This document shows, in pieces, positions 26,018-35,372 of a stretch of DNA of 64,000 nt. Position numbers and translations under genes: made by a program. The notes beneath the pieces are model-generated. The model worked only from the letters and a program-made list of their open reading frames with translations, had not been told where the DNA came from and made no database searches. This DNA comes from Alloyangia pacifica (lineage in GTDB: Bacteria > Pseudomonadota > Alphaproteobacteria > Rhodobacterales > Rhodobacteraceae): contig NZ_FOZW01000009.1 of assembly GCF_900116195.1 (NCBI RefSeq), positions 124,001 to 188,000 on the forward strand, read 5' to 3'. Numbering within the stretch: the first letter of the stretch is position 1; each line of letters begins with the position of its first letter.

Positions 26018-26911
26018 ATGACTCGTTTCAGCGCAAACACCCTTATCGTTCATGGCCCGCCGGGCAGTGCTCCCCCGGTCATGGCCGAGGCCCTGCGCAG
26101 CGCGCAGGCCGAGCGATTTCCCGAGATGGCCGCGCTTGCGCTCCTGCCCAAGGGGGACGATCCCGGAGTTGATTCGATGCACTTCATGGCCAGTTGCCGT
26201 GGCGAGGAACGCCTGGTCTCGACCTGCACGCCGGTCTTTCTTCAGGCGCCACTGTTGCGCGGAATGTCTCTGACCCACCGTGACCTGACGCCGATCGCGC
26301 GTCTTGTGGCAGACCGCTTCTTCGTCGTCGCGCGGACGGATAGTCCACTCGCCGAACCCGGCGCATTCCTCGAAGCGCTGCCGCAGGCCACAACCCGAAC
26401 CGGCGGCTATTTTCTAGGGGGCATCAACCACCTGCTCTCGCTGGCCATCGCCGAAGGCACGAAGGCCGACGTGGAATTCATCGTAACCGAAAGCGAGCCC
26501 GCGGTCTGGAACGCGCTGATCGAAGGCCGGATCGATTGGGGCTGCGGTGTTGCCGCGGAAATCCTGCCGCACGTGGAGGCGGGTACAATGACTGTCGTCG
26601 CAGCGCTCGACATGCAGCGCCAACCCAGCTTCCCCGACGTGCCGACGCTTGCCGAGCTTGGCCTGCCGGTGACCTTCCAGCTCTGGCGCGGGCTCATGGC
26701 GCCTGGAGGCCTCTCGGCCGAGGCGCAGCAGCGCTGGCATGACCACTTCGCCGCGCTGCGCGACACGCAAGCATGGCGCGACTACCTCAGCCGGAACGGA
26801 CAGGCCGACGCTTGGCTGCCCGGCGACGCCTTCCGCGCGTTCCTCGAAGAGGAATGGAACTGGTACGAAAAGCATCTTGGTCTGGCCGGGCTTCTTCCCG
26901 AAGCGGCCTGA
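26018..26911 (+). CDS. TctC/Bug-family tricarboxylate-binding-like protein lacking a signal peptide
   Basis: 297 residues. It follows the Bug/TctC pattern closely, with DVPTLAELGLPV, LWRGLMAPGGLS and a C-terminal amphipathic helix. Yet it begins MTRFSANTLIVHGPPGSAPP with no hydrophobic N-terminal segment, so export by Sec or Tat is not predicted. No TctA or TctB membrane gene is nearby. It is the first gene of the cluster B operon. A cytoplasmic ligand sensor or solute chaperone is possible; alternatively an upstream signal-encoding start was lost. No in-frame upstream start with a signal peptide was seen. Confidence 0.75.
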   Translation: MTRFSANTLIVHGPPGSAPPVMAEALRSAQAERFPEMAALALLPKGDDPGVDSMHFMASCRGEERLVSTCTPVFLQAPLLRGMSLTHRDLTPIARLVADRFFVVARTDSPLAEPGAFLEALPQATTRTGGYFLGGINHLLSLAIAEGTKADVEFIVTESEPAVWNALIEGRIDWGCGVAAEILPHVEAGTMTVVAALDMQRQPSFPDVPTLAELGLPVTFQLWRGLMAPGGLSAEAQQRWHDHFAALRDTQAWRDYLSRNGQADAWLPGDAFRAFLEEEWNWYEKHLGLAGLLPEAA

Positions 26912-26992
26912 CCCGATACGGGCATATCGCCCCAAACCGGACATCCGGGACCACAGCCCGGAGCCACCCATATCCCGACACGGAGACTTCCA

Positions 26993-27889
26993 ATGACCAC
27001 GATCCTTCGGACGGGGCTGATGGCCCCTGCCCTGCTGTGCGCCGCGATGACTCACTCGGCGTTTGCGCAAGATGCGGCAAGTGACGCGGCAGCTGCCTTC
27101 GAGGCGGCGATCGGCGACGCTCAGCCCGTCAAGAACTACCCCTCTCCCTGGCCGCTTCGGAACCTGCTGAAAGAGGGCGTCCTGACGGTCGGCACCACCG
27201 GCACCTCTCCGCCCCGCACCTTCGTCGACCCGGCGACCTCGGAGCTTAGCGGTTCCTACGTCGAGCTCTTCGAGAAGCTCGCCGAGGACCTCGGGCTGGA
27301 CATCGAGTTCGTGCAGCTCGAATGGGCCGGTATCCTGCCGGGGCTGGCGGCGAAACGCTTCGACATCGCCTGCGACGGCGCGTCCTGGAACCCTGAGCGT
27401 CTTGGATCCGACCAGTTCCTGATGACCTCGCCGACCGGCCTCAACGCCACCGTCGGCATCGCCCTCAAGGACGGCGGCCTCTCGAGCTTCGACGAGATCG
27501 GGGACGAGGTGATCGGCGGCGTGCGCGGCGAGATCTACTTCGAAGGCGCGAAGAAGGCGCTGCCCGATGCCGAAGCAACCGACTTCCCGGGCCTGCAGGA
27601 ATCGCTTCTGGGTCTGCAGAACGGTCAGGCGAACGTGGTGGTGATGAACCTATCCAACGCTCTCTCGGTGCTCGAAAACGCACCGAACAAGGACGACCTG
27701 ATGATGGTCGGTCCGGCGCTCGAGGTCTTCCCGCAGAGCCTTTGCGTCAACGCCACCGAGCCCGATCTGCTGGTCGCGGTGAACACGCTTCTGGGCAACT
27801 ACCGCGCGGATGGATCGCTGTCGGATCTGATCGGCAAATACGCGACCTCTACCGCAGAAGTCGATCTGCTGGGCAAGATCGGTTACTGA
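26993..27889 (+). CDS. Polar amino-acid-type ABC transporter substrate-binding protein (SBP family 3)
   Basis: 298 residues. The signal peptide MTTILRTGLMAPALLCAAMTHSAFA ends about residue 25. The mature protein starts with an extra ~35-residue segment before the family-3 core (GVLTVGTTGTSPPRTFVD), then SGSYVELFEKLAEDLGL and EWAGILPGLAAKRFDI. This is the HisJ/GlnH fold for amino acids, opines and related zwitterions. It works with the permeases and ATPase that follow. Confidence 0.92.
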   Translation: MTTILRTGLMAPALLCAAMTHSAFAQDAASDAAAAFEAAIGDAQPVKNYPSPWPLRNLLKEGVLTVGTTGTSPPRTFVDPATSELSGSYVELFEKLAEDLGLDIEFVQLEWAGILPGLAAKRFDIACDGASWNPERLGSDQFLMTSPTGLNATVGIALKDGGLSSFDEIGDEVIGGVRGEIYFEGAKKALPDAEATDFPGLQESLLGLQNGQANVVVMNLSNALSVLENAPNKDDLMMVGPALEVFPQSLCVNATEPDLLVAVNTLLGNYRADGSLSDLIGKYATSTAEVDLLGKIGY

Positions 27890-27899
27890 GGCACGTCAC

Positions 27900-28565
27900 G
27901 TGACACTCGATTTCAGCACGATCCCCGAGGTCTGGCCCGCACTCATGAAGGGTGCGGGCGTCACCATCCAGCTGACGCTGGCTGTCCTGATCCTCGCAAC
28001 ACCGGGGGGCTTGCTGGTCGCGTTTCTCAGGCTGGCGCCGCAGCCATGGCTGCGCGCGCTGGTTCTGGCGCTCAGCTGGATTTTCCGCGGCATCCCGCCG
28101 CTCCTGCTGCTGTTCTTCGCTTTCTTCGGCCTGCCCATCATGGGGCTGACGCTTCAGCCGCTGCCTGCGGCAATCCTCGCGATGACCACCTACATGTCTT
28201 TCTATTTCGGCGAGATTTTCGCCTCTGGCCTGCGTTCGGTCCCACCGGGGCAGGCACAAGCGGCCGCCGCACTTGGCATTCCGGCGCACCGCACCCTGAT
28301 GCGGATCATCCTGCCCCAGACCATCCCCGCGGCCCTGCCGCCCTACATCTCGCATGCCACCGAAATCCTTAAAGGCACCGCGCTGGCCGCCGCCGTGGCA
28401 GTGCCAGAGCTGTCCAATGCGGCGAAGAAGATCTTCGTCGTCACCTACCGGCCGCTGGAGGTGCTGATCGTCGCCGCTGCGATCTACGCGCTGCTCGACG
28501 GCGTGCTTCTGCTTCTGCAGATGTTTGGCGAACGCTGGTCGAACCGGCGCCGGGCGGGGCGGTAA
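27900..28565 (+). CDS. Amino-acid ABC transporter permease (HisM/HisQ type), 1
   Basis: 221 residues from GTG 27900, with a GAGG ribosome-binding site overlapping the previous stop region. Hydrophobic segments at both ends and the EAA loop QAQAAAALGIPAHRTLMRIILPQ identify a polar amino-acid permease. Confidence 0.92.
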   Translation: MTLDFSTIPEVWPALMKGAGVTIQLTLAVLILATPGGLLVAFLRLAPQPWLRALVLALSWIFRGIPPLLLLFFAFFGLPIMGLTLQPLPAAILAMTTYMSFYFGEIFASGLRSVPPGQAQAAAALGIPAHRTLMRIILPQTIPAALPPYISHATEILKGTALAAAVAVPELSNAAKKIFVVTYRPLEVLIVAAAIYALLDGVLLLLQMFGERWSNRRRAGR

Positions 28566-28568
28566 CTC

Positions 28569-29231
28569 ATGGATTACACGCTCATCGCCCCCTACTTGCC
28601 CGACCTCCTGTCGGGGTTCTGGATCACCGTGCAGTTGTCGGTCCTCACGCTCGTTCTGGCCACGCCGATCGCTACGGCGATTGCACTGGGGCGTGACCTT
28701 GGCCCGCGTCCTCTTGCGCGCGCCCTCGCCGTTCTGGTGAACGCCGTGCGCCTGCTGCCCGCGCTCATCGTCCTTTACTTCGTGTTTTATGGTGGCCCGC
28801 AGCTCGGCCTGCGGATGAAGCCGATGACCGCGGCGACCATCGGGCTCGTCGCCATGGGCGCCGCCTATATGTCCGAAGACATCCGCGGCGGCTTCTCGGC
28901 GCTCGATCGCGGCCAGCTTGCCGCCTGCCGCGCGCTCGGGCTGCCGTTTGGCCACGCGCTGCGCCGCGTGCTGCTGCCACAGGCACTGCCACTGATCGTG
29001 CCGCCCTACATGACCCGCGCCATCATCATGGTCAAAGGCACCTCGCTGGCCTCCATGGTATCCGTCGCCGACCTTACCGCCGAGGCCACCCGAGCCTCTT
29101 CGATCACTTACCAGCCCTATGTCTTCGTGCTGCTGGCCGGGGTCCTGTACCTCGCGCTCAGCGGTGTGCTCGTCGCCTTCCAGGCGTGGGTCGAACGGCA
29201 TCTCCGGCTGCGCTACAGATTGGCCCGCTGA
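28569..29231 (+). CDS. Amino-acid ABC transporter permease (HisM/HisQ type), 2
   Basis: 220 residues. EAA loop [23 protein letters not shown] and the usual membrane segments. It starts 3 bp after the previous stop. It forms a heterodimeric channel with the first permease. Confidence 0.92.
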   Translation: MDYTLIAPYLPDLLSGFWITVQLSVLTLVLATPIATAIALGRDLGPRPLARALAVLVNAVRLLPALIVLYFVFYGGPQLGLRMKPMTAATIGLVAMGAAYMSEDIRGGFSALDRGQLAACRALGLPFGHALRRVLLPQALPLIVPPYMTRAIIMVKGTSLASMVSVADLTAEATRASSITYQPYVFVLLAGVLYLALSGVLVAFQAWVERHLRLRYRLAR

Positions 29232-29232
29232 C

Positions 29233-30006
29233 ATGCCCTCTCCTTTTGTCTCCGCAAGCAATCTCCGCAAGACATACGGCGATTTCACCGCGCTCGACGG
29301 CGTTTCCCTGAGCATGGACCGCGGCGAGGTCGTGGCCGTGATCGGTGCCTCGGGCTCGGGCAAGTCGACACTGCTGCGCTGCATCAACTATCTCGATCCG
29401 CCTGACAGCGGCGAGGTGCGGGTCGACGGCGTGCGGATCGGCTATGGCGAGGGCGCCCGCGAAGACCGCGCGCTGCCCGAACGCGACATTCGCCGCCAGC
29501 GCGCCGAGATCGGCATGGTGTTCCAGCACTTCAACCTCTTCCCGCATTTCACGGTGCTGCAGAACCTGATCGAAGCGCCAATGGCGGTGCGCGGCCTCAG
29601 CCGCGCGGAGGCCACCGAGCGCGCGCGGGATTTGCTGAACCGTGTCGGCCTTTCGGGTCGTGAAGGAGCCTTTCCGGCTGAGCTTTCGGGCGGCCAACAG
29701 CAGCGTGTCGCCATCGCCCGCGCGCTGTGCATGAAACCCCGCCTCATGCTGTTTGACGAGCCTACATCGGCGCTTGACCCCGAACTTGTCGGCGAGGTGA
29801 TCGCGGTCATGCGCAGCCTTGCCGAGGAGGGGATGACCATGCTCGTCGTCACGCACGAGATGGATTTCGCCGCCCAGACCGCCAGCCGCGTCGCCTTCTT
29901 CGATGCGGGCAAGATCGTCGAGACCGGGCCGCCCGCTCAGGTTCTGCGCAGCCCGCAGCACCCGCGTACCCAAGCCTTCCTGCAACGCATCCTGCGGAGC
30001 CACTGA
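29233..30006 (+). CDS. Amino-acid ABC transporter ATP-binding protein (GlnQ/HisP type)
   Basis: 257 residues from ATG 29233, immediately after the permease stop; the open frame further upstream is inside the permease gene. Walker [10 protein letters not shown], signature [14 protein letters not shown], Walker [15 protein letters not shown] and the switch His in VTHEMDF are intact. [11 protein letters not shown] is the typical Q-loop of this family. Confidence 0.95.
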   Translation: MPSPFVSASNLRKTYGDFTALDGVSLSMDRGEVVAVIGASGSGKSTLLRCINYLDPPDSGEVRVDGVRIGYGEGAREDRALPERDIRRQRAEIGMVFQHFNLFPHFTVLQNLIEAPMAVRGLSRAEATERARDLLNRVGLSGREGAFPAELSGGQQQRVAIARALCMKPRLMLFDEPTSALDPELVGEVIAVMRSLAEEGMTMLVVTHEMDFAAQTASRVAFFDAGKIVETGPPAQVLRSPQHPRTQAFLQRILRSH

Positions 30007-32258
30007 TGACCACCTCCCTCTCTCCCGCCCAGACCGCCACACTTGCTGCGCTCTTTGACCGGATCTTCCCCGCTGGCGCGGATGGCAGCCCTTCGGCCTC
30101 GGAGATCGGCGCTGTGGGGTACGTCTCGGATGCGCTGAGCGGGCCCTATGCTGAACATCTTCCGCTTTATACCGAGCTAATCGCGGCGCTGGATCTTGCC
30201 GCCGGTGGCGATTTCGCCGCCGCACCGACCGACCGGCAGGACAGCATTCTGGCGCTCTTCGAAGCCAATGACACGAGCCTCGACGCCCTGCCACGCCCCT
30301 CTGACTACTCGGCTTTCGATCTCATCTGGCGGCATCTGCGCGAGGGCCTCTTCTGCGATCCGCGCCATGGCGGAAACCGGGGCTTCAAGGGCTGGGAACT
30401 GATCGGCTTTCCCGGCGCGCAGCCGGGCTATCGCGCCGAGGAGCAGCAGGTGAGCCACAAGGTCGCCCGCGCCCCGCAATCCATGGACAGCCTCGGCCAG
30501 GATGCCCGGCTCGAGAGCGCTCCCGCCACCATCGCCGCGTCCGAGCCGCTGCCCGAGGCGGATGTGGTCATCATCGGCGGCGGTTTTGTCGGGGGCTTCA
30601 TGGCCCATCGCCTGACCGCCCAGGGCAAACGTGTGGTGATCCTCGAAGCGGGCGACAGCCGCACGGGTCGTGAGCACGCGATGGACGAGCTCTCGGCCAC
30701 CGCCTTCCGCAACCTCGGCGGCGCCAAGAAGTTCAACAGCGAGGTGCCGACGTGGCGGCTCCGCCCCGGCGCGCCGGCGCGCCGCGCGTCGATGAGCCAA
30801 GGGCTCGAAACCGAGCTGGGTGGCAATTCGGTGGCCTGGGGCGCGGTCGCCATGCGCTTCTACGAGGATGATTTCGAGATCCGCTCGAAGACCGTCGCCA
30901 AGTACGGCGAGACCTCGATCCCGGCGGACAGTACCCTGGCCGACTGGCCCATGTCTTACCGCGACCTCGAACCCTACTACGACATGGCGGAGGATCTGCT
31001 GGGCGTCTCCGGCCATGCCGGCGGTCCGCGCGAAAACGGCCGCACGCGCGGCAATCCTTTCGAGGCCCCTCGCAAGCACCCTTATCCGATGCCTGCCCTG
31101 CGCCGCTCCGGCCTGGGTCAGACCTTCGCCACCGCCGCAGAAAGCCTCGGATACCATCCGTTCAACCTGCCTGCCGCGATCCTCACCGCGCCGCACAAGG
31201 GTCGGCATGCCTGCACCTATTGCAGCTTCTGCTCACGCTTCGGCTGCCACGTGGATGCCAAGGCGTCGGCGCAGAACACCGTGCTGCCCGAGGCTTTGGA
31301 CAGCGGGCTGCTCACCATTTTGACCGGCGCGCGCGTGACCGAGATCGTCACCGAGGACGGGCGCGCAGTAGGCGCGCGCTATCTCACGTCCGATGGCCAG
31401 AGCCACGTGCAGCGTGGCCGTCAGGTGGTTCTTGCGACCTACGCATTCGAGAACACGCGGTTGCTGCTGCTCTCGCGCGATGAAGCGCACCCGCAAGGGT
31501 TGGGCAACAACCACGATCAGGTCGGGCGCAACTACATGACCCGGCAGCAGCCCTCGGTCTATGCCGTCTTCGACGACCGCAAGCTCAACCGTTTCATCGG
31601 GCCGACCGCTCAGGCCACGGCCATCGCCGACCTGTCCTGCGACCACTTCGATCATACCGGGCTGGGGTTCATCCGCGGCGGTCGTGTCGCTGCCTTCAAC
31701 CAATATCTGCCGATCGAGGCCTCGGGCGTTCTGCCGCCCGACGTGCCCCGCTACGGCGCGGCGTGGAAAGAGTTCTTCGTGGCCTCCTACAACGCCACGA
31801 TGATGCTGTTCATCGACCCCGAGATCCTGCCCTCGACCAACAACCGGCTGGACCTCGACCCCGAGCAGACCGATGCGTTGGGACGTCCGGTGGTACGCAT
31901 CACCTTCGACATCGGCGACAACGAAAAGGCGATGATCCCGTGGCTGCAGGACCGCGCCGAAGAGATCGCCCGCAAGATGGGGGCTGCCCGGATTTGGCGT
32001 CGCCCCGCGCTGACCGGACCGATCTCGACCCATGATACCGGCGGTACCCGCATGGGCCACGATCCGGAGACCTCTGTCACCGATGGATTTGGCCGCGTGC
32101 ATGACACTCCGGGCCTGACCGTCATCGGCGGTTCGAGTTTCGTGTCGCTGCCGCCAGTGAACCCGGCACTAACCATTCTTGCTCTCAGTCTCAGAGCCGC
32201 TGATGCCATCGTCGGCGATCAGGTCGCCGCCGACGGCAAACAGGAAGAAATCGCATGA
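30006..32258 (+). CDS. GMC dehydrogenase fused to an N-terminal gluconate-2-dehydrogenase subunit-3 domain
   Basis: 750 residues. Residues about 5-95 resemble the small (gamma) subunit of membrane gluconate 2-dehydrogenase (LSPAQTATLAALFDRIFPAG), but without a Tat signal. The GMC flavoprotein follows, with GGGFVGG near residue 190 and a cysteine motif C403-x2-C406-x2-C409-x4-C414, the FeS-binding type of gluconate/fructose dehydrogenase large subunits. It ends with THDTGGTRMG and PPVNPALTI of the GMC C-domain. Electrons normally go to a cytochrome subunit, and none is encoded nearby. The substrate is unknown. Confidence 0.88.
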   Translation: MTTSLSPAQTATLAALFDRIFPAGADGSPSASEIGAVGYVSDALSGPYAEHLPLYTELIAALDLAAGGDFAAAPTDRQDSILALFEANDTSLDALPRPSDYSAFDLIWRHLREGLFCDPRHGGNRGFKGWELIGFPGAQPGYRAEEQQVSHKVARAPQSMDSLGQDARLESAPATIAASEPLPEADVVIIGGGFVGGFMAHRLTAQGKRVVILEAGDSRTGREHAMDELSATAFRNLGGAKKFNSEVPTWRLRPGAPARRASMSQGLETELGGNSVAWGAVAMRFYEDDFEIRSKTVAKYGETSIPADSTLADWPMSYRDLEPYYDMAEDLLGVSGHAGGPRENGRTRGNPFEAPRKHPYPMPALRRSGLGQTFATAAESLGYHPFNLPAAILTAPHKGRHACTYCSFCSRFGCHVDAKASAQNTVLPEALDSGLLTILTGARVTEIVTEDGRAVGARYLTSDGQSHVQRGRQVVLATYAFENTRLLLLSRDEAHPQGLGNNHDQVGRNYMTRQQPSVYAVFDDRKLNRFIGPTAQATAIADLSCDHFDHTGLGFIRGGRVAAFNQYLPIEASGVLPPDVPRYGAAWKEFFVASYNATMMLFIDPEILPSTNNRLDLDPEQTDALGRPVVRITFDIGDNEKAMIPWLQDRAEEIARKMGAARIWRRPALTGPISTHDTGGTRMGHDPETSVTDGFGRVHDTPGLTVIGGSSFVSLPPVNPALTILALSLRAADAIVGDQVAADGKQEEIA

Positions 32259-33415
32259 GTACCGTCGACTGCATCGTCATGGGCGCCGGCGTGATCGGCG
32301 GCTTTACCGCGTGGAACCTTGCCCGTACAGGTGCCCGCGTCGCGCTGGTTGACCCCCGCGGCGCTGCAGGCGCGCCCTCTGCCAGCTGGGCCAGCGCGGG
32401 AGGGCTACGTGCGCAGGGCCGGAATGCGCATGAACAGCCCCTGAGCCGGATTGCCGCCGATCTCTGGCCGGGGCTGCAGGACGCGCTGAGTGCCGACCTC
32501 GAGCTGTCGCAGGGGGGGCACCTGCACCTTGCCGAGACCGAAGCCGAGGTCCCGGCGATCGAGAACCGGCTGGCGGCGGACGCGGCGGGCGGCATCGCCA
32601 CCGAGCGGGTCGATGCGGCCCAGATCAGGGACATTGCGCCCGAGGTGACCGGTTCCGCGCTGCTCGGCGCCTTCAGCCCCGGCGACGGTCAGGCTCATCC
32701 GGGGCGCACCGCGCAGGCGCTGGCCCGCGCCTGCGCGGAGCTTGGTGTGGCATGTCACTTTGGCGCGCCCGCAAGTCTTCTCATGGAACATGGCAAGGTA
32801 ACAGGCGCTCTTGCGGGCGGACACGCGCTGCGGGCGCCGCAGACCGTTCTGGCGACCGGTGCCTGGACTGCGGAGCTTGTGGCCCCGCTGGGCCTCGCGC
32901 TGCCGATGCGGGCACGCGGGCTGCAGATGCTGCTATCGGACCTCGCCTTGCCCGACATTCTGGCCCCCACGGTCACCGCTGTCGGACGCAATCTGTCGCT
33001 GAAACAACTTCGCTCCGGCGCCTTTATGATCGGCGGACGCTGGTTCGCGCGACCCACCGGGCGCGGACTGCAGACCCTGCCACTGGATGCCCATGCCGCG
33101 GCGCAATGGGCGGGCGCCGCGGCGATCCTGCCGAGGCTGAGCCGCCACAAGCTGGTGCATCAATGGGCCGGCACGGAAGCGCAGAGCATCGACGGCCTGC
33201 CGTTCATCGGACGGGCGGCAGACGGGCTCTATCTGGCCTGCGGGTTTTCCAACCACGGGTTCCAGATCAGCCCTGCGGTCGGCGCGCTGGTGGCAGAGGA
33301 TATTCTGACCGGAACCGCTGCATTGCTTGCGCCCTTCACGCCCGAGCGCGCGGCCCGCATCGCTCCGGATGAGATCGCTGCTTTCCGCGATGCTCCAATC
33401 CTCGCCACGGCCTGA
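32255..33415 (+). CDS. FAD-dependent oxidoreductase, DAO family (cluster B, 1)
   Basis: 386 residues. CIVMGAGVIGG (G10-x-G12-x2-G15) binds FAD, ASWASAGGLRAQGR is the second FAD contact region, and CGFSNHGFQISPAVG closes the site, as in sarcosine/glycine oxidase-like enzymes. These oxidise secondary amines or N-methyl amino acids. ATG 32255 overlaps the GMC stop. Confidence 0.87.
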   Translation: MSTVDCIVMGAGVIGGFTAWNLARTGARVALVDPRGAAGAPSASWASAGGLRAQGRNAHEQPLSRIAADLWPGLQDALSADLELSQGGHLHLAETEAEVPAIENRLAADAAGGIATERVDAAQIRDIAPEVTGSALLGAFSPGDGQAHPGRTAQALARACAELGVACHFGAPASLLMEHGKVTGALAGGHALRAPQTVLATGAWTAELVAPLGLALPMRARGLQMLLSDLALPDILAPTVTAVGRNLSLKQLRSGAFMIGGRWFARPTGRGLQTLPLDAHAAAQWAGAAAILPRLSRHKLVHQWAGTEAQSIDGLPFIGRAADGLYLACGFSNHGFQISPAVGALVAEDILTGTAALLAPFTPERAARIAPDEIAAFRDAPILATA

Positions 33416-33416
33416 C

Positions 33417-35372
33417 ATGACGCAGTTCCCCAATCTCACCGCCTCGATCACTCTGGGCAACGTCACGCTGCGCAACCGCGTCTGCCTGACCGGCCATGGC
33501 ACCGGCATGCCCACCGACGGGACGCCCAACGACCGGATGATCGCCTACTACGAAGAGCGCGCCAAAGGCGAAGTCGGCTTGATCATGCTCGGCTCCCAGC
33601 AGGTGCACCCCTCGTCGCCGGGGATCACCGGGCTTCTGTGCAATTACGACGACCGGATCATCCCCGGACTGAGCGAACTGGCGCGCCGAGTGCAGGCGCA
33701 TGGCACAAAGGTCTTCGGCTATCTGTCGCATATGGGGTTTGCGACCTCGGCCCGCCCCGTGGCGCTCTGGTCGGCCAGCGCCGACTACGAAGAGAAATAC
33801 GGCGAAGTCGCGCATGAGATGACGGTAGAAGAGATCGCCACGGTCGTGACCGCGCATGCCGATGCGGCAGAGCGCTGCCTGCAGGCAGGTCTCGACGGGA
33901 TCGAGGTGCATTGCGGGCACGGGCTCTTGGTGCAGCAGTTCCTGTCGCCGCTTTCGAACCATCGCACCGACGCCTACGGCGGTGATCTGTGGAGCCGCAG
34001 CCGTTTTGCCCGGGAAATTCTTGCGGAGGTGCGCCAGCGGATTGGTCCGGAAGTGCCGCTTGGCGTGCGGGTGTCGGGCGACGAACTGGTGCCCGGCGGA
34101 CTGACCGCCGCAGACATGGCCGAGGTCGTGCCTTGGCTGGTCGAGGCCGGGGCGCTGGATTTCGTCGATGTCAGCGCCGGGACCGACGGCAATCTGGTGT
34201 CCAACATGCTGCATGAACCCCCCATGGGTCTGCCGCCGGGGCCGTTCCGCTCGCTGGCGCGGCAGATCAAGGACCGCGTCGATATCCCGATCATCCACGG
34301 CACGCGTATCCACACCGCCGAATTCGCCGAGGAGATGCTCGCGCAGGGCGATGCAGACATGGCGGGCATGGCCCGCGCGCTGATCGCCGACCCGCATCTG
34401 CCCGCCAAAGCCAGAGCCGGCCAGCCAGAGCGCATCACCCCCTGCATCGCCTGTGAGCAGGCCTGTTTCGGGCGGCTCTACCGCGGGCGGCACATCAGCT
34501 GCATCGGGACACCACTCACGGGCCGTGAGGTGGAACCGGTCGTGGCTGCGCAGACTCGGACCGGTCCCGTGGTGGTGGTCGGCGCCGGTCCCGGCGGCAT
34601 GGAGGCGGCTCTGCAGGCCGCCTTGCGCGGTCATGAGGTGATCCTGATCGAAGCCACGGGACGTCTTGGCGGTCGCCTCGATCTGGCGAAGCGGCCGACC
34701 GGCCGCAGTGAGTGGAACCGGCTCATCGCCTTCAAGACGTCAGAGCTCGCACGGCTCGGCGTCGACATCCGCTTGCACAGCCGCGCCGATGCCGCCTCGA
34801 TCACCGCTCTCGCGCCGTCTGCGGTGGTGCTTGCCACCGGTGCGCAGAACCGACCGCTCGAACTGCCGGGCGCGGTGCCGGACAGCGTGCTCTCGCTGGA
34901 CGAAGCAGTGCGCTCTTGGTCCGAAGGGTCGGACAGGATCGGCCGGCGGGTTCTGATCCTCGACGGAATGCACCGGGCGCCAGCCATGGTCACCGCGTTG
35001 TCGCTGGCACACTCGGGTCATGAGGTGACGCTCGCCTCCGCCGCGCTGCACATCGGCCAGCATCTCGAGATCCAGAACTTGACCTATCTGACACGCGAGG
35101 TCCTCGCTGCCGGCGTCAGACTTGCGCCGATGCTGAAACCGCGGCGCATGACCGATGGGCGGGTCGAAATGGAGAATATCTTCACCCGCGCCGAGGCCGA
35201 GCGCATCCCCGCGGATACGATCATAGCCGCGCTGCCAGGCCTGCCGGACACCCGCCTCGCAAGCGAACTGCAACATTTGCCCTGCCCGGTCACGGTGATC
35301 GGCGATGCCTACGCGCCGCGCGACGCCGAGGCGGCGATACTCGATGGCTGGACCGCGGGACGCGCGCTGTGA
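33417..35372 (+). CDS. NADH:flavin oxidoreductase with 4Fe-4S and FAD/NAD domains (2,4-dienoyl-CoA reductase / trimethylamine dehydrogenase family)
   Basis: 651 residues from ATG 33417. An Old-Yellow-Enzyme TIM barrel (about 1-340) includes HCGHGLLVQQFLSPLSN. The cluster motif C343-x2-C346-x3-C350-x11-C362 is exactly that of the family. A second nucleotide-binding domain starts at VVVVGAGPGGMEAALQA (about 382). Members reduce activated C=C bonds or demethylate tertiary amines. Here it lies between two DAO oxidoreductases, which would suit stepwise oxidation or demethylation of an amine, or reduction of an unsaturated ring. Confidence 0.92.
   Translation: MTQFPNLTASITLGNVTLRNRVCLTGHGTGMPTDGTPNDRMIAYYEERAKGEVGLIMLGSQQVHPSSPGITGLLCNYDDRIIPGLSELARRVQAHGTKVFGYLSHMGFATSARPVALWSASADYEEKYGEVAHEMTVEEIATVVTAHADAAERCLQAGLDGIEVHCGHGLLVQQFLSPLSNHRTDAYGGDLWSRSRFAREILAEVRQRIGPEVPLGVRVSGDELVPGGLTAADMAEVVPWLVEAGALDFVDVSAGTDGNLVSNMLHEPPMGLPPGPFRSLARQIKDRVDIPIIHGTRIHTAEFAEEMLAQGDADMAGMARALIADPHLPAKARAGQPERITPCIACEQACFGRLYRGRHISCIGTPLTGREVEPVVAAQTRTGPVVVVGAGPGGMEAALQAALRGHEVILIEATGRLGGRLDLAKRPTGRSEWNRLIAFKTSELARLGVDIRLHSRADAASITALAPSAVVLATGAQNRPLELPGAVPDSVLSLDEAVRSWSEGSDRIGRRVLILDGMHRAPAMVTALSLAHSGHEVTLASAALHIGQHLEIQNLTYLTREVLAAGVRLAPMLKPRRMTDGRVEMENIFTRAEAERIPADTIIAALPGLPDTRLASELQHLPCPVTVIGDAYAPRDAEAAILDGWTAGRAL

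Noticed and set aside
27849..29387. 512-codon open frame on the minus strand
   Set aside because: Opposite three conserved ABC genes, low-complexity charged composition, no family features.
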